Shown piece after piece: positions 40,323 through 49,162 of a stretch of 64,000 nucleotides of DNA. The translations under genes were made by a program, and so were the position numbers. Numbering within the stretch: position 1 is the stretch's first letter; each line of letters begins with the position of its first letter. The notes beneath the pieces are model-generated. The model made no database searches. It was not told where the DNA came from and saw only the letters and a program-made list of their open reading frames with translations. Origin of the DNA: Staphylococcus sp. IVB6240 (GTDB lineage Bacteria; Bacillota; Bacilli; Staphylococcales; Staphylococcaceae); NCBI RefSeq assembly GCF_025558425.1, contig NZ_CP094718.1:1240001-1304000 (forward strand). The letters are read 5' to 3'.

Positions 40323-40940
40323 ATGACACAGTGGAAAAGAATATTATGTATGTTTATTTGTATGGTGTTATTTGTATTCATCGCATTTTTCCATACATCT
40401 GACTTAGGTGTATGGATTGATGATCATGTCTATAAATGGATTTTTTCAACGCATAGTGATGTCATGACATGGGTATTCCTTGTGGTTACACATATTGGAG
40501 AAGTGATAGGTATGGCCATCTTAACAACAATGATGGTGTTGTTATTAATGAAATATGGCTATCGAACTGAAGCACTTTATATAGCACTTACTATGATTCT
40601 TGCTGGTTTAACAAATCCGATTTTAAAACATATTTTTAATCGTGAACGTCCTAGTATCATGCGTTTGATTGATATTTCAGGCTTCAGCTTTCCTAGTGGC
40701 CACGCAATGGGATCAACGGCTTTCTTTGGTAGTCTCCTCTACATTGCTATTAGAATTTTAAAAGGAAAGTCAAAAGTTTTTATGATGGTGTTTTCAATTT
40801 TAATGATCTTATTAATTTGTGCATCACGTATTTATTTAGGTGTTCATTACCCAACAGATATTTTAGCAGGGATTTTAGGTGGCTTATTCTTTGTAATCTT
40901 CACTCAGATGATTTTAAGAAAACCTCTTAATATTTCCTAA
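40323..40940 (+). CDS. PAP2 family membrane phosphatase (PgpB-like)
   Basis: The 205-residue membrane protein has about six hydrophobic segments and the three PAP2 phosphatase motifs: KHIFNRERPS, FPSGHAMGS with the catalytic histidine, and SRIYLGVHYPTDILAG. Members dephosphorylate phosphatidylglycerol-phosphate or undecaprenyl pyrophosphate; the substrate here is not shown. Its place after murG would suit lipid-carrier recycling. ATG 40323 follows AAGGAGAT. Confidence 0.9.
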   Translation: MTQWKRILCMFICMVLFVFIAFFHTSDLGVWIDDHVYKWIFSTHSDVMTWVFLVVTHIGEVIGMAILTTMMVLLLMKYGYRTEALYIALTMILAGLTNPILKHIFNRERPSIMRLIDISGFSFPSGHAMGSTAFFGSLLYIAIRILKGKSKVFMMVFSILMILLICASRIYLGVHYPTDILAGILGGLFFVIFTQMILRKPLNIS

Positions 40941-40942
40941 TC

Positions 40943-40985
40943 AAATAAAAGCCGTTGCAACATGTCAGTGCAACGGCTTTTATTT
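40943..40985. terminator. Shared terminator of the PAP2 gene and the minus-strand small RNA
   Basis: A perfect 17-base stem (40943-40959 with 40969-40985) built on AAAAGCCGTTGCA, with nine-base loop and A/T runs on both sides. It can stop the PAP2 transcript (+) and the predicted IsrR-like RNA (-). Confidence 0.9.
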
Positions 40986-41109
40986 ATAAGTTTAATTTAA
41001 TATCAACGAAATTTTTATACGGGCATATAAAAGGGGATATTATTTGAAAATGACTCAATCGTTAGAACGAATAGTGTGGGGGGAATCGTTGTGATTGATA
41101 ATCATTTTC
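40943..41109 (-). ncRNA. isrR: Probable IsrR-like Fur-controlled small RNA
   Basis: On the minus strand, TTGACA (41143-41138), a 16-base spacer and TATAAT (41121-41116) predict a start near 41109. The 17-base terminator stem ends the RNA near 40943, giving about 165 bases. The RNA has no plausible reading frame but has C-rich stretches CCCCCC (41083-41078), CCCC (41036-41033) and CCC (41023-41021), suited to pairing with Shine-Dalgarno sequences. Two Fur boxes overlap the promoter. From recall, S. aureus IsrR lies between arlR and pgpB and represses iron-using pathways; position, size and layout agree. Confidence 0.78.
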
Positions 41110-41142
41110 AATTACATTATAACTCATTGAGAATAATTGTCA
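41096..41142 (-). promoter_or_regulatory. Small RNA promoter with two Fur boxes
   Basis: TGATAATCATTTTCA at 41096-41110 matches the 7-1-7 Fur consensus at 13 of 14 informative positions. TGAGAATAATTGTCA at 41128-41142 matches at 12. Their centres are 32 bases apart. On the minus strand the second box covers the -35 element and the first covers the start site. A plus-strand promoter TTGATA (41095-41100), 17 bases, TATAAC (41118-41123) overlaps and could feed arlRS. Confidence 0.75.
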
Positions 41143-41212
41143 ATTAGAAAGTTAGATTTTTTAACTTTCTCAAATAAATATTATGACTTATGATTATAGA
41201 TGAGGTGACAAC

Positions 41213-41890
41213 ATGAAAAATGTATTAATTATTGAAGATGAACAAAACTTAGCACGCTTTATTGAACTTGAATTGAAACACGAAAATTATGAAGTGGCAA
41301 TTAAAAATGATGGGCTATCAGGTTTAAACACAGCATTACAACAAGACTTTGATATTATTTTATTAGACTTGATGTTACCCGGTATTGATGGATTAGAGGT
41401 GTGCAAACGACTGCGTAAGCAAAAAGATACACCCATTATTATGATTACAGCAAAAGGGGAAATATATGACAAAGTTCTAGGACTTGATTATGGTGCCGAT
41501 GATTATATTGTGAAACCTTTTGAAATTGAAGAACTATTAGCGAGAATGCGTGCGCTTGTGAGACGTTCTTCTGATGATCAACATAGTTCAAAAGACATAG
41601 TTGAAGTCAGTGGTATCGTCATTGATAAGAGTGCTTTTCACGTTTCATATGGCGAGCAAAAAATAGAACTGACAAAAACAGAATTTGACTTACTACTCGT
41701 CCTTGCAGAAAATAAAAATCATGTCTTGCATCGTGAACAAATTTTAAATCACGTATGGGGCTATGATTCAGAAGTTGAAACAAATGTCGTCGATGTCTAT
41801 ATTCGATATTTGCGCAATAAATTAAAAGCCATTCAAAAAGAGAAAATTATTGAAACAGTTCGTGGCGTAGGGTATGTGATACGTCAATGA
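41213..41890 (+). CDS. arlR: Response regulator ArlR
   Basis: This 225-residue OmpR/PhoB-type regulator has a receiver domain with phospho-accepting Asp52 in LLDLMLPG, Thr in MITAKG and Lys in [13 protein letters not shown] winged-helix DNA-binding domain occupies the second half ([32 protein letters not shown]). ArlRS governs adhesion, autolysis and virulence genes in S. aureus. GAGGTGACA precedes ATG 41213. It overlaps arlS by four bases. Confidence 0.95.
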   Translation: MKNVLIIEDEQNLARFIELELKHENYEVAIKNDGLSGLNTALQQDFDIILLDLMLPGIDGLEVCKRLRKQKDTPIIMITAKGEIYDKVLGLDYGADDYIVKPFEIEELLARMRALVRRSSDDQHSSKDIVEVSGIVIDKSAFHVSYGEQKIELTKTEFDLLLVLAENKNHVLHREQILNHVWGYDSEVETNVVDVYIRYLRNKLKAIQKEKIIETVRGVGYVIRQ

Positions 41891-43260
41891 AACAACCGAC
41901 ACTAAAAACAAAATGGACACTTGTCACGACGGTCATTACCTTTTTAATTATTTTTATATTTTGTCTGTTAATTATTTATGCTGTCAGTAGCTTATTAAAA
42001 CAGCATGAACTGGAAGATGCGGAACACAGTGCAGACGAACTTTATCAGCTACTTGCTAACAAGCCTTTAAAAGATATAACACCATTAGATTTTAGTTCGG
42101 TAACAACCAATCATCAAAAAGTGATTTTATATGATCGTAATGGCACACATATTATGGAAAATGAAAATGCTTCAGATGTTCAGTTTATACCTGAATTCGA
42201 AAAGGTTTCAGACCGCAGTGTACGCATCATTAAAAACAGCCAAGGCTCATTTATTATCGTATCAAATCCAATTCATACAAATCACTTTAAAGGTTATTCA
42301 ACCATCATACATCCACTCGATGTATTTGATGATCTCCTGAACTTCATTACATATCTTGCACTTATTTTTGGTCTTATTGCATTATTTGTGACAGCAACTA
42401 TTAGTTATGCTTTTTCGGCTCAAATTACACAGCCTATTAATATCATTACAGATAAAATGACACAGATTAGACGCAATGGATTCCAAGAAAAGCTAGAAGT
42501 GCCAACAAGTTATGAAGAAACGGATGCATTAATTGATAACTTTAATAGTATGATGATGAAATTGGAAGATGCGTTTAATCAACAACGTCAATTCGTTGAA
42601 GATGCATCACACGAACTGAGAACACCCTTACAAATTATTCAAGGTCACTTAAACTTGATTCAGCGATGGGGAAAAAAAGATCCAGCCGTTCTTGAAGAAT
42701 CATTGACAATTTCACTTGAAGAAATGAATCGTATTACTAAGTTGGTTGAAGAATTACTTCTCTTAACAAAAGATGATCCGAAATCTATAGAAAATCAAAT
42801 TGAACAAGTTGATGTGAATTTAGAAATTAAAAATCGCTTGAACTCATTAAAACAAATTCATCCTGATTATCAGTTTGAATTTGAAACAAACCAAGATTTC
42901 ATTTATCTCAATATGAATGCATTTCATCTTGAACAAATTTTATTAATCTTCATTGATAATGCGATTAAATATGATCAAGAGAATCGTCATATTTGTATTA
43001 AAACAAAACATATTAATCAACGGGTCCTTATCGAAATAAAAGATCACGGAATGGGCATACCAAAAGAAGACCAAGAACATATCTTCAATCGCTTCTATCG
43101 CGTTGATAAATCTCGTTCACGACAACAAGGTGGTAATGGCTTAGGTTTATCTATTGCATTGAAAATGGTTAAGCTCTATGACGGTCACATTACTGTGAAT
43201 AGTGAAGAAGGGTCGTACACAATATTTACGATCAGTTTTAATTCTATGAAACATCATTAA
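41887..43260 (+). CDS. arlS: Sensor histidine kinase ArlS
   Basis: The 457-residue kinase has two membrane segments (about residues 13-36 and 155-178) flanking an extracellular sensing domain. A HAMP linker follows, then the dimerisation helix with phospho-accepting His242 in [11 protein letters not shown]. The ATPase has N box [17 protein letters not shown] and [18 protein letters not shown] overlap with arlR fixes the start. It ends 87 bases before odhA. Confidence 0.95.
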   Translation: MKQPTLKTKWTLVTTVITFLIIFIFCLLIIYAVSSLLKQHELEDAEHSADELYQLLANKPLKDITPLDFSSVTTNHQKVILYDRNGTHIMENENASDVQFIPEFEKVSDRSVRIIKNSQGSFIIVSNPIHTNHFKGYSTIIHPLDVFDDLLNFITYLALIFGLIALFVTATISYAFSAQITQPINIITDKMTQIRRNGFQEKLEVPTSYEETDALIDNFNSMMMKLEDAFNQQRQFVEDASHELRTPLQIIQGHLNLIQRWGKKDPAVLEESLTISLEEMNRITKLVEELLLLTKDDPKSIENQIEQVDVNLEIKNRLNSLKQIHPDYQFEFETNQDFIYLNMNAFHLEQILLIFIDNAIKYDQENRHICIKTKHINQRVLIEIKDHGMGIPKEDQEHIFNRFYRVDKSRSRQQGGNGLGLSIALKMVKLYDGHITVNSEEGSYTIFTISFNSMKHH

Positions 43261-43297
43261 AATAACCATTTTTTGCCTTTAAATGTTCACAATTTAA

Positions 43298-43325
43298 TGC
43301 TATTATTTACTTGTAAGCGTTTTTA
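43298..43325 (+). promoter_or_regulatory. odhA extended -10 promoter and cre site
   Basis: TGCTATTAT at 43298-43306 is an extended -10 element. TGTAAGCGTTTTTA at 43312-43325 matches the CcpA cre consensus at all but one position and lies at the expected start site, suited to repression by blocking initiation. Confidence 0.65.
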
Positions 43326-43347
43326 TTCTTTCTGTGGAGGGTGGATT

Positions 43348-46137
43348 ATGAAAAACGATAAACAGGTGAGTGAAGCGCCTGTAAATTTTGGGGCTAACTT
43401 AGGATTAATGTTAGAACTTTTCGATCAATATTTAGAAGATCCTAATTCTGTATCTGAAGATTTACAAGTGCTTTTCGGCACAATTAAAAATGACAACACA
43501 TCTTATTCAAACGTATCAACACAATCGAGCTCAGGGGATAACACAATTAAACGTGTTATGCGCTTGATTGATAATATTCGACAATATGGGCATTTACTAG
43601 CTGATATCTATCCAGTAAACAGATCAGAACGTACGAATATTCCTAAGTTAAACATTGAAGATTTTAACTTGGATCAACAAACACTTGAAAAAATTCCAGC
43701 TGAGATTGTCTCAGATCATTTTAAAGACATTTATCCAAATGCTTTTGAGGCCATTCAGCGTATGGAAAAGCGATATAAAGGATCTATTGCTTTTGAATAT
43801 ACACATATTAATAATAACAAGGAGCGTGTATGGCTGAAGCGCAGAATCGAAACACCATATAAAGCGACCTTGAATGATGATGAGAAAGTTGAACTTTTCA
43901 AATTACTAGCACATGTTGAAGGATTTGAAAAATATCTTCACAAAAACTTCGTTGGTGCAAAGCGATTCTCAATTGAAGGCGTTGACGCACTTGTACCAAT
44001 GATTGCTCAAATCATTAAACGTGCAGCTGAAAATGAAATTGCTAATATTCAAATTGGTATGGCACACCGTGGTCGTTTAAATGTGCTAACACATATTTTG
44101 AAAAAGCCATATGAAATGATGCTTTCTGAATTCATGCACACTGATCCAATGGCATTTTTACCAGAAGATGGTAGCTTAACGCTCACTTCTGGTTGGACAA
44201 GTGACGTGAAGTATCATTTAGGTGGCGTTAAAAAAATCCAAACTCACGGTATTGATCAACAAATTACGTTAGCGAACAACCCAAGTCACCTTGAGATTGT
44301 TGCGCCAGTTGTCACTGGACGTACAAGAGCAGCACAAGACTACGCTGAACAGTCAGGTCAACTTGAGTCTGATTACAACCGCGCAGTACCTATTATTGTT
44401 CATGGTGATGCTGCTTATCCAGGTCAAGGTGTTAACTTTGAAACAATGAACTTGGGTAGCTTAGAAGGATATAGCACGGGTGGTACTGTTCATTTAATCA
44501 CAAATAACCGTATCGGCTTTACAACAGAGCCAACAGATGGCCGTTCAACAACTTATGCAACAGACGTCGCTAAAGGCTATGATGTTCCAATTATGCACGT
44601 CAATGCGGATGATGTTGAAGCAACAATTGAAGCCATTGATATTGCAATGGAATTCAGAAAAACATTCCATAAAGACGTTGTCATTGACATCGTTGGATAT
44701 CGTCGATTTGGTCACAATGAAATGGACGAACCTATGTTAACAAACCCATTACCATATAAAAACATCAAGAAACATGAAACAGTAGAAGTGATTTATGGTA
44801 AAAAATTAGTTGATGAGGGTGTCCTAAAAGAAGACGAAATGCAAGCAATCATGGATGACGTACAAAAAGAAATGCGTCAAGCACATGATCAAATTGATAA
44901 AAGTAATAAAAACGATAATGCTGAAATGGAACGACCAGAAAATATTGCTGAACCATTAGCAAGTAATGAGTCTGAACTTTCATATGATCGTTTAAAAGAA
45001 ATCAATGATGCAATGCTCACTTACCCTGAAGACTTCAATATCTTTGGTAAATTACAACGTATTTTAGAACAACGTCGTAAACCATTTGAAAGTGAAGAAG
45101 GTCTTGTTGATTGGGCACATGCAGAACAACTTGCTTTCGCATCTGTTATGCAAGAAGGCACACCAATCCGTATGACTGGTCAAGACTGTGAACGTGGTAC
45201 ATTCAGTCATCGTCATGCTGTATTACATGACCAAGACAGCAATAAAGTGCACATTCCTTTACAACATGTACCAAATCAAAAAGGTACTTTCTACATTCAC
45301 AATTCACCATTATCTGAATCAGCAGTTGTTGGTTTTGAATATGGCTACAATGTTGAAAATCCTTCATCTTTCAACATTTGGGAAGCACAATTTGGTGACT
45401 TTGCAAACATGGCACAAATGTATTTCGACAACTTTATATTCTCAAGTAATGCGAAGTGGGGCGAACGTTCAGGACTTACATTCATGTTGCCACATTCATT
45501 TGAAGGACAAGGTCCAGAACATTCATCAGCACGACTAGAGCGTTTCTTACAACTTGCAGCAGAAAACAATATGACAATTTGTAACTTATCAAGTTCAAGC
45601 AACTACTTCCACTTGTTACGTGCACAAGCAGCAAGTCTAGGTACTGATGCAATGAGACCACTTGTATTAATGTCACCAAAAGGCTTATTGAGAAATAAAA
45701 CAGTCGCACAACCTATTTCTCAATTCACATCTGGTGGTTTTGAACCTATCTTAGTAGGCACACATGATCCAGAAAAAGTGACAAAGGTCATTCTTGCATC
45801 TGGTAAAATGCTTGTTGACTTAAAAGAAGCATTAAGCAAAGAACCAAATGAAGCGATTGCACTTGTAGCAGTTGAAAGATTATACCCATTCCCTGAAGAA
45901 GAGATTGTTAAGTTCTTAGAAACATTACCAAATCTTAAAACAGTTGCTTGGGTACAAGAAGAACCTCAAAACCAAGGGGCATGGCATTTCGTTTATCCAA
46001 AACTTAATGACATCGTTGGTGATAAATACGAACTTGAATATGAAGGTAGACCACATCGTGCAGCACCGTCTGAAGGCGATGGCGAAATCCATAAAATTGT
46101 TCAAAATAAAATTATTGAAAATAGCTTAAATATCTAG
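43348..46137 (+). CDS. odhA: 2-oxoglutarate dehydrogenase E1 component
   Basis: The 929-residue thiamine-diphosphate enzyme decarboxylates 2-oxoglutarate in the TCA cycle and passes the succinyl group to E2. [21 protein letters not shown] (cofactor and metal), and [22 protein letters not shown] are visible, and length is normal. ATG 43348 follows GGAGGGTGG at 43337; an in-frame ATG 75 bases upstream has no such site. It forms an operon with odhB, 13 bases downstream. The E3 subunit is not here. A cre site at the promoter suggests glucose repression. Confidence 0.96.
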   Translation: MKNDKQVSEAPVNFGANLGLMLELFDQYLEDPNSVSEDLQVLFGTIKNDNTSYSNVSTQSSSGDNTIKRVMRLIDNIRQYGHLLADIYPVNRSERTNIPKLNIEDFNLDQQTLEKIPAEIVSDHFKDIYPNAFEAIQRMEKRYKGSIAFEYTHINNNKERVWLKRRIETPYKATLNDDEKVELFKLLAHVEGFEKYLHKNFVGAKRFSIEGVDALVPMIAQIIKRAAENEIANIQIGMAHRGRLNVLTHILKKPYEMMLSEFMHTDPMAFLPEDGSLTLTSGWTSDVKYHLGGVKKIQTHGIDQQITLANNPSHLEIVAPVVTGRTRAAQDYAEQSGQLESDYNRAVPIIVHGDAAYPGQGVNFETMNLGSLEGYSTGGTVHLITNNRIGFTTEPTDGRSTTYATDVAKGYDVPIMHVNADDVEATIEAIDIAMEFRKTFHKDVVIDIVGYRRFGHNEMDEPMLTNPLPYKNIKKHETVEVIYGKKLVDEGVLKEDEMQAIMDDVQKEMRQAHDQIDKSNKNDNAEMERPENIAEPLASNESELSYDRLKEINDAMLTYPEDFNIFGKLQRILEQRRKPFESEEGLVDWAHAEQLAFASVMQEGTPIRMTGQDCERGTFSHRHAVLHDQDSNKVHIPLQHVPNQKGTFYIHNSPLSESAVVGFEYGYNVENPSSFNIWEAQFGDFANMAQMYFDNFIFSSNAKWGERSGLTFMLPHSFEGQGPEHSSARLERFLQLAAENNMTICNLSSSSNYFHLLRAQAASLGTDAMRPLVLMSPKGLLRNKTVAQPISQFTSGGFEPILVGTHDPEKVTKVILASGKMLVDLKEALSKEPNEAIALVAVERLYPFPEEEIVKFLETLPNLKTVAWVQEEPQNQGAWHFVYPKLNDIVGDKYELEYEGRPHRAAPSEGDGEIHKIVQNKIIENSLNI

Positions 46138-46150
46138 GGGGCATATTAAA

Positions 46151-47380
46151 ATGGCAGAGGTAAAAGTTCCAGAATTAGCAGAATCAATTACAGAAGGTAC
46201 CATTGCTGAATGGTTGAAAGAAGTCGGCGACACTGTCGAAAAAGGGGAAGCAATCTTAGAACTGGAAACAGATAAAGTAAACGTTGAAGTCGTTTCTGAA
46301 GAAGAAGGTACGATTCAAGAATTACTTGCTGAAGCAGGCGATACTGTAGAAGTGGGGCAAGCAATTGCAATCGTTGGCGAAGGCGGTGCAAAACCAGCCG
46401 AGAAAAAATCAGATGATAAGCCAGCTGCAAAAGAAGAAAGTGCGTCTGAACCTGAGCCATCAAAAGAAACAGAAGAATCAACTTCTTCAAATGATCGCGT
46501 TAATGCAACACCATCTGCTCGTCGTGCAGCACGTGAAAAAGGTATCGACTTAGCAGAAGTAAGCGCCAAATCAGGCGATATTTTACGCAAAGAAGATGTA
46601 GAACGTGGCAACAAACCAGCTGAGAAGAAAGAAGAGAAAAAAGCTGAAAAACCAGCTGCGCCACAAAATCCATCTAAACCAGTGATTCGTGAAAAAATGA
46701 ATCGTAGAAAACAAACAGCTGCACGTAAGTTATTAGAAGTAAGTAACAACACAGCGATGTTAACAACATTCAATGAAGTTGACATGACAAATGTTATGGA
46801 ACTTCGTAAACGTAAAAAAGAAAAATTCATGGAAGATCATAATGGTACAAAACTTGGCTTCATGTCATTCTTCACAAAAGCTGCAGTTGCTGCATTGAAG
46901 AAATACCCTGAAGTAAACGCTGAAATCGACGGCGAATACATGGTAACGAACCAGTTCTATGATATCGGCGTTGCCGTTTCAACACCGGGTGGTTTATTAG
47001 TACCAAACGTGCGCGACTGCGATAAGAAAAACTTTGCTGAGATTGAAGAAGAAATCGCAAACTTAGCTGCAAAAGCACGTGATAACAAATTATCATTAGA
47101 TGATATGATTAATGGTTCATTTACAATCACAAATGGTGGTATCTTTGGTTCAATGATGTCTACACCAATTATTAATGGTAATCAAGCTGCAATCTTAGGT
47201 ATGCACTCAATTATTACGCGTCCAATTGCAATTGATAAAGACACAATTGAAAATAGACCAATGATGTACTTAGCATTAAGTTATGACCACCGTATCATCG
47301 ATGGTAAAGAAGCTGTAGGATTCTTAAAAACAATTAAAGAACTTATTGAGAACCCAGAAGATTTATTACTTGAATCTTAA
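46151..47380 (+). CDS. odhB: Dihydrolipoamide succinyltransferase (E2 of 2-oxoglutarate dehydrogenase)
   Basis: This 409-residue protein has an N-terminal lipoyl domain (lipoylated Lys in ETDKVNVEV, near residue 42), an Ala/Glu/Lys-rich linker, and a peripheral subunit-binding domain ([19 protein letters not shown]). A second charged linker leads to the catalytic domain ending [17 protein letters not shown] perfect TAGGGGG-type site lies before ATG 46151. It is the last gene of odhAB and is followed by a terminator. Confidence 0.96.
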   Translation: MAEVKVPELAESITEGTIAEWLKEVGDTVEKGEAILELETDKVNVEVVSEEEGTIQELLAEAGDTVEVGQAIAIVGEGGAKPAEKKSDDKPAAKEESASEPEPSKETEESTSSNDRVNATPSARRAAREKGIDLAEVSAKSGDILRKEDVERGNKPAEKKEEKKAEKPAAPQNPSKPVIREKMNRRKQTAARKLLEVSNNTAMLTTFNEVDMTNVMELRKRKKEKFMEDHNGTKLGFMSFFTKAAVAALKKYPEVNAEIDGEYMVTNQFYDIGVAVSTPGGLLVPNVRDCDKKNFAEIEEEIANLAAKARDNKLSLDDMINGSFTITNGGIFGSMMSTPIINGNQAAILGMHSIITRPIAIDKDTIENRPMMYLALSYDHRIIDGKEAVGFLKTIKELIENPEDLLLES

Positions 47381-47403
47381 TTTATAGCTCATATTCGTTT
47401 CGA

Positions 47404-47444
47404 GCCAGAAGTGTCCATGAAAATTGGCACTTCTGCCTTTTTTT
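47404..47444 (+). terminator. odhAB terminator
   Basis: CAGAAGTG at 47406-47413 pairs with CACTTCTG at 47428-47435, with further inner pairs and a long T run. Confidence 0.9.
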
Positions 47445-47612
47445 ATTGTTTGAAGAAATGTGTATTTTGAGGATATTGAAAACTGATACATCGTATTTGT
47501 TGCCTTAGTTTGAGTTTTTTATCTCCAGTTTTTCATAAATAACAAGTATGCTTTTTCGGAGGCGAGATATATGTTACGCTATATTTAATAAACTAGAGGA
47601 GTTATCACTTCA

Positions 47613-47855
47613 ATGAATATCAATAAAAAGCTACTCGTTCCTATATTATCTGTAGGTGTTTTAATCATATTGATCAATTTTATTTTTATCCTGACAAGTT
47701 TATTTGGTTTAACAAACTACTGGCCAGTATTTCAAACGATTGGCTTAGGCCTCGTTGTATTATATGGCTTTGATGTCCTACAAAACCGTAAGCAACGTGC
47801 TATTTATTTTTATGCTGGTATCGTCTTTATTCTATTTGGTATTTTCTTCCAATAG
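47613..47855 (+). CDS. Small membrane protein of unknown function
   Basis: I do not recognise this 80-residue protein. It has two or three hydrophobic segments (about residues 8-30, 38-55 and 62-79) with short polar turns, including NRKQRAIYF, and no signal peptidase or lipoprotein motif. GAGGAG is 11 bases upstream of ATG, a little far. A five-codon frame with GGAGG before it lies just upstream (about 47560-47590). It stands alone between the odhAB terminator and the DUF6501-like gene. Confidence 0.65.
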   Translation: MNINKKLLVPILSVGVLIILINFIFILTSLFGLTNYWPVFQTIGLGLVVLYGFDVLQNRKQRAIYFYAGIVFILFGIFFQ

Positions 47856-47925
47856 CTATAAGCAAATACAGCTACAATAAAAAGGAAATTCGTTATAATA
47901 TAGAGGATTAAGTGAATCATTAAAT

Positions 47926-47969
47926 TTTGTCCATAACAAATATTTCAATGTATATCTGTTATGGACAAA
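47926..47969. repeat. Perfect inverted repeat upstream of the DUF6501-like gene
   Basis: TTTGTCCATAACA at 47926-47938 is mirrored by TGTTATGGACAAA at 47957-47969. The 18-base loop and lack of a T run argue against a plain terminator. TATAAT at 47894-47899 lies upstream, so it may be a 5' untranslated hairpin or an operator. Confidence 0.6.
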
Positions 47970-48022
47970 GTAAATAATTTATTTCATAATGAATAATGAT
48001 TGAATTTAAGAGGGTGAAGCAA

Positions 48023-48226
48023 ATGTTACACGAAAATTGGAAAGAAGTAACACCAATTAAAAAAGTGAAAGTATTACATACAAACGCCAAAAAGTTTACA
48101 GTTAGTGATATGTTAACTGTTGATAACGTCTATGATGTGGTCAATGAAACAGAAGAATATTACCAAATCATTGATAATTCAGGACATGTTGGTGGTTACT
48201 ACAAAACATATTTTGAAGAAGTTTAA
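48023..48226 (+). CDS. DUF6501-like small protein
   Basis: This 67-residue soluble protein is like a conserved short protein seen at this position in staphylococci (VTPIKKVKVLHTNAKKFTVSDML, then VGGYYKTYF at the end). It looks like a small beta-barrel. Function is unknown. ATG 48023 is chosen because GAGGGTG at 48010-48016 is 6 bases upstream; an in-frame ATG at 47996 lacks a site. An imperfect stem with AAAAAAGC and GCTTTTTT at 48248-48283 may be its terminator. Confidence 0.75.
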   Translation: MLHENWKEVTPIKKVKVLHTNAKKFTVSDMLTVDNVYDVVNETEEYYQIIDNSGHVGGYYKTYFEEV

Positions 48227-48247
48227 ACTTTATAAGTGTGATGAATG

Positions 48248-48283
48248 AAAAAAGCGATGTACAACGGTACTATCAGCTTTTTT
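48248..48283 (+). terminator. Possible terminator after the DUF6501-like gene
   Basis: AAAAAAGC and GCTTTTTT arms with an inner GTAC/GTAC pair. The stem is interrupted. Confidence 0.5.
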
Positions 48284-48352
48284 CTTATGTTTGTCATCAT
48301 TTAAAAACTTATTTTTAGCGCGATAAATCTTATTATTCGAAAGGTGATCTAC

Positions 48353-49150
48353 ATGACTCAACTAAGCACAGGTTACATTAACTCAGATAAAACTGTTTTT
48401 GGAGATGCTGAAAAATTATTCAGCCTTAATAAAAATATCTTATTAAAAGGGCCTACAGGTTCAGGAAAAACAAGATTAGCAGAAACATTAAGTGAAACAA
48501 CGAACATTCCTATGCATCAAATTAACTGTTCTGTCGATTTAGATGCTGAAAGTCTTTTAGGTTTTAAAACCATTAAAACTTCAGAACAAGGACATCAAGA
48601 AATTGTGTTTATTGATGGTCCTGTTATCAAAGCAATGCGAGAGGGTCATATTTTATATATTGATGAGATTAATATGGCTAAGCCTGAAACATTACCAATC
48701 TTAAATGGGGTTTTAGACTATCGTCGTCAACTTACAAATCCATTTACTGGCGAAGTGATCAAAGCAGCTCCTGGGTTTAAAGTGATTGCTGCAATCAATG
48801 AAGGATACGTAGGTACCTTACCAATGAACGAAGCATTGAAAAACCGTTTTGTTGTGATTAATGTTGAATATATCGATGGTGATACATTACATCAAGTTAT
48901 TAAAGCACAAAGTTTATTGCAAGATGATACATTAATCAACCAAATCATTAAATTTAACGAAGATTTACGTACAATGACGCAACAAGGACAATTATCTGAA
49001 GAAGCAGCTAGTATTCGTGCCTTAATCGATATGAGTGACCTTGCAACAGTGATGCCGATTGAACGTGCCATTCAACGTACGATTATCGATAAGTTAGAAG
49101 ATGAGCGTGAACAACAAGCTGTTAAAAATGCTGTAGAACTGAACTTTTAG
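48353..49150 (+). CDS. MoxR-type AAA+ ATPase
   Basis: The 265-residue ATPase shows Walker [13 protein letters not shown] near residue 33, Walker [14 protein letters not shown] near 100, and the sensor region [21 protein letters not shown]. It belongs to the MoxR/NorQ/CobS group, which remodels partner complexes together with a VWA-domain protein. That partner is encoded 12 bases downstream. The client of this pair in staphylococci is unknown. AAAGGTGAT precedes ATG 48353. Confidence 0.9.
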   Translation: MTQLSTGYINSDKTVFGDAEKLFSLNKNILLKGPTGSGKTRLAETLSETTNIPMHQINCSVDLDAESLLGFKTIKTSEQGHQEIVFIDGPVIKAMREGHILYIDEINMAKPETLPILNGVLDYRRQLTNPFTGEVIKAAPGFKVIAAINEGYVGTLPMNEALKNRFVVINVEYIDGDTLHQVIKAQSLLQDDTLINQIIKFNEDLRTMTQQGQLSEEAASIRALIDMSDLATVMPIERAIQRTIIDKLEDEREQQAVKNAVELNF

Positions 49151-49162
49151 AGGGTGATACCA

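Noticed and set aside
41091..41147. 18-codon GTG frame before arlR with a G-rich upstream run
   Set aside because: The G run is the complement of the small RNA C-rich segment and the frame is made of Fur boxes and promoter; coding is unlikely.
40943..41212. The PAP2-arlR gap as a simple terminator plus arlR promoter
   Set aside because: This would not explain the consensus minus-strand promoter, the paired Fur boxes and the C-rich segments, so a small RNA is the better reading.
46315..46830. 171-codon open frame on the minus strand inside odhB
   Set aside because: It is a shadow of the Ala/Glu/Lys-rich linker codons of odhB, with no ribosome site or recognisable motif.
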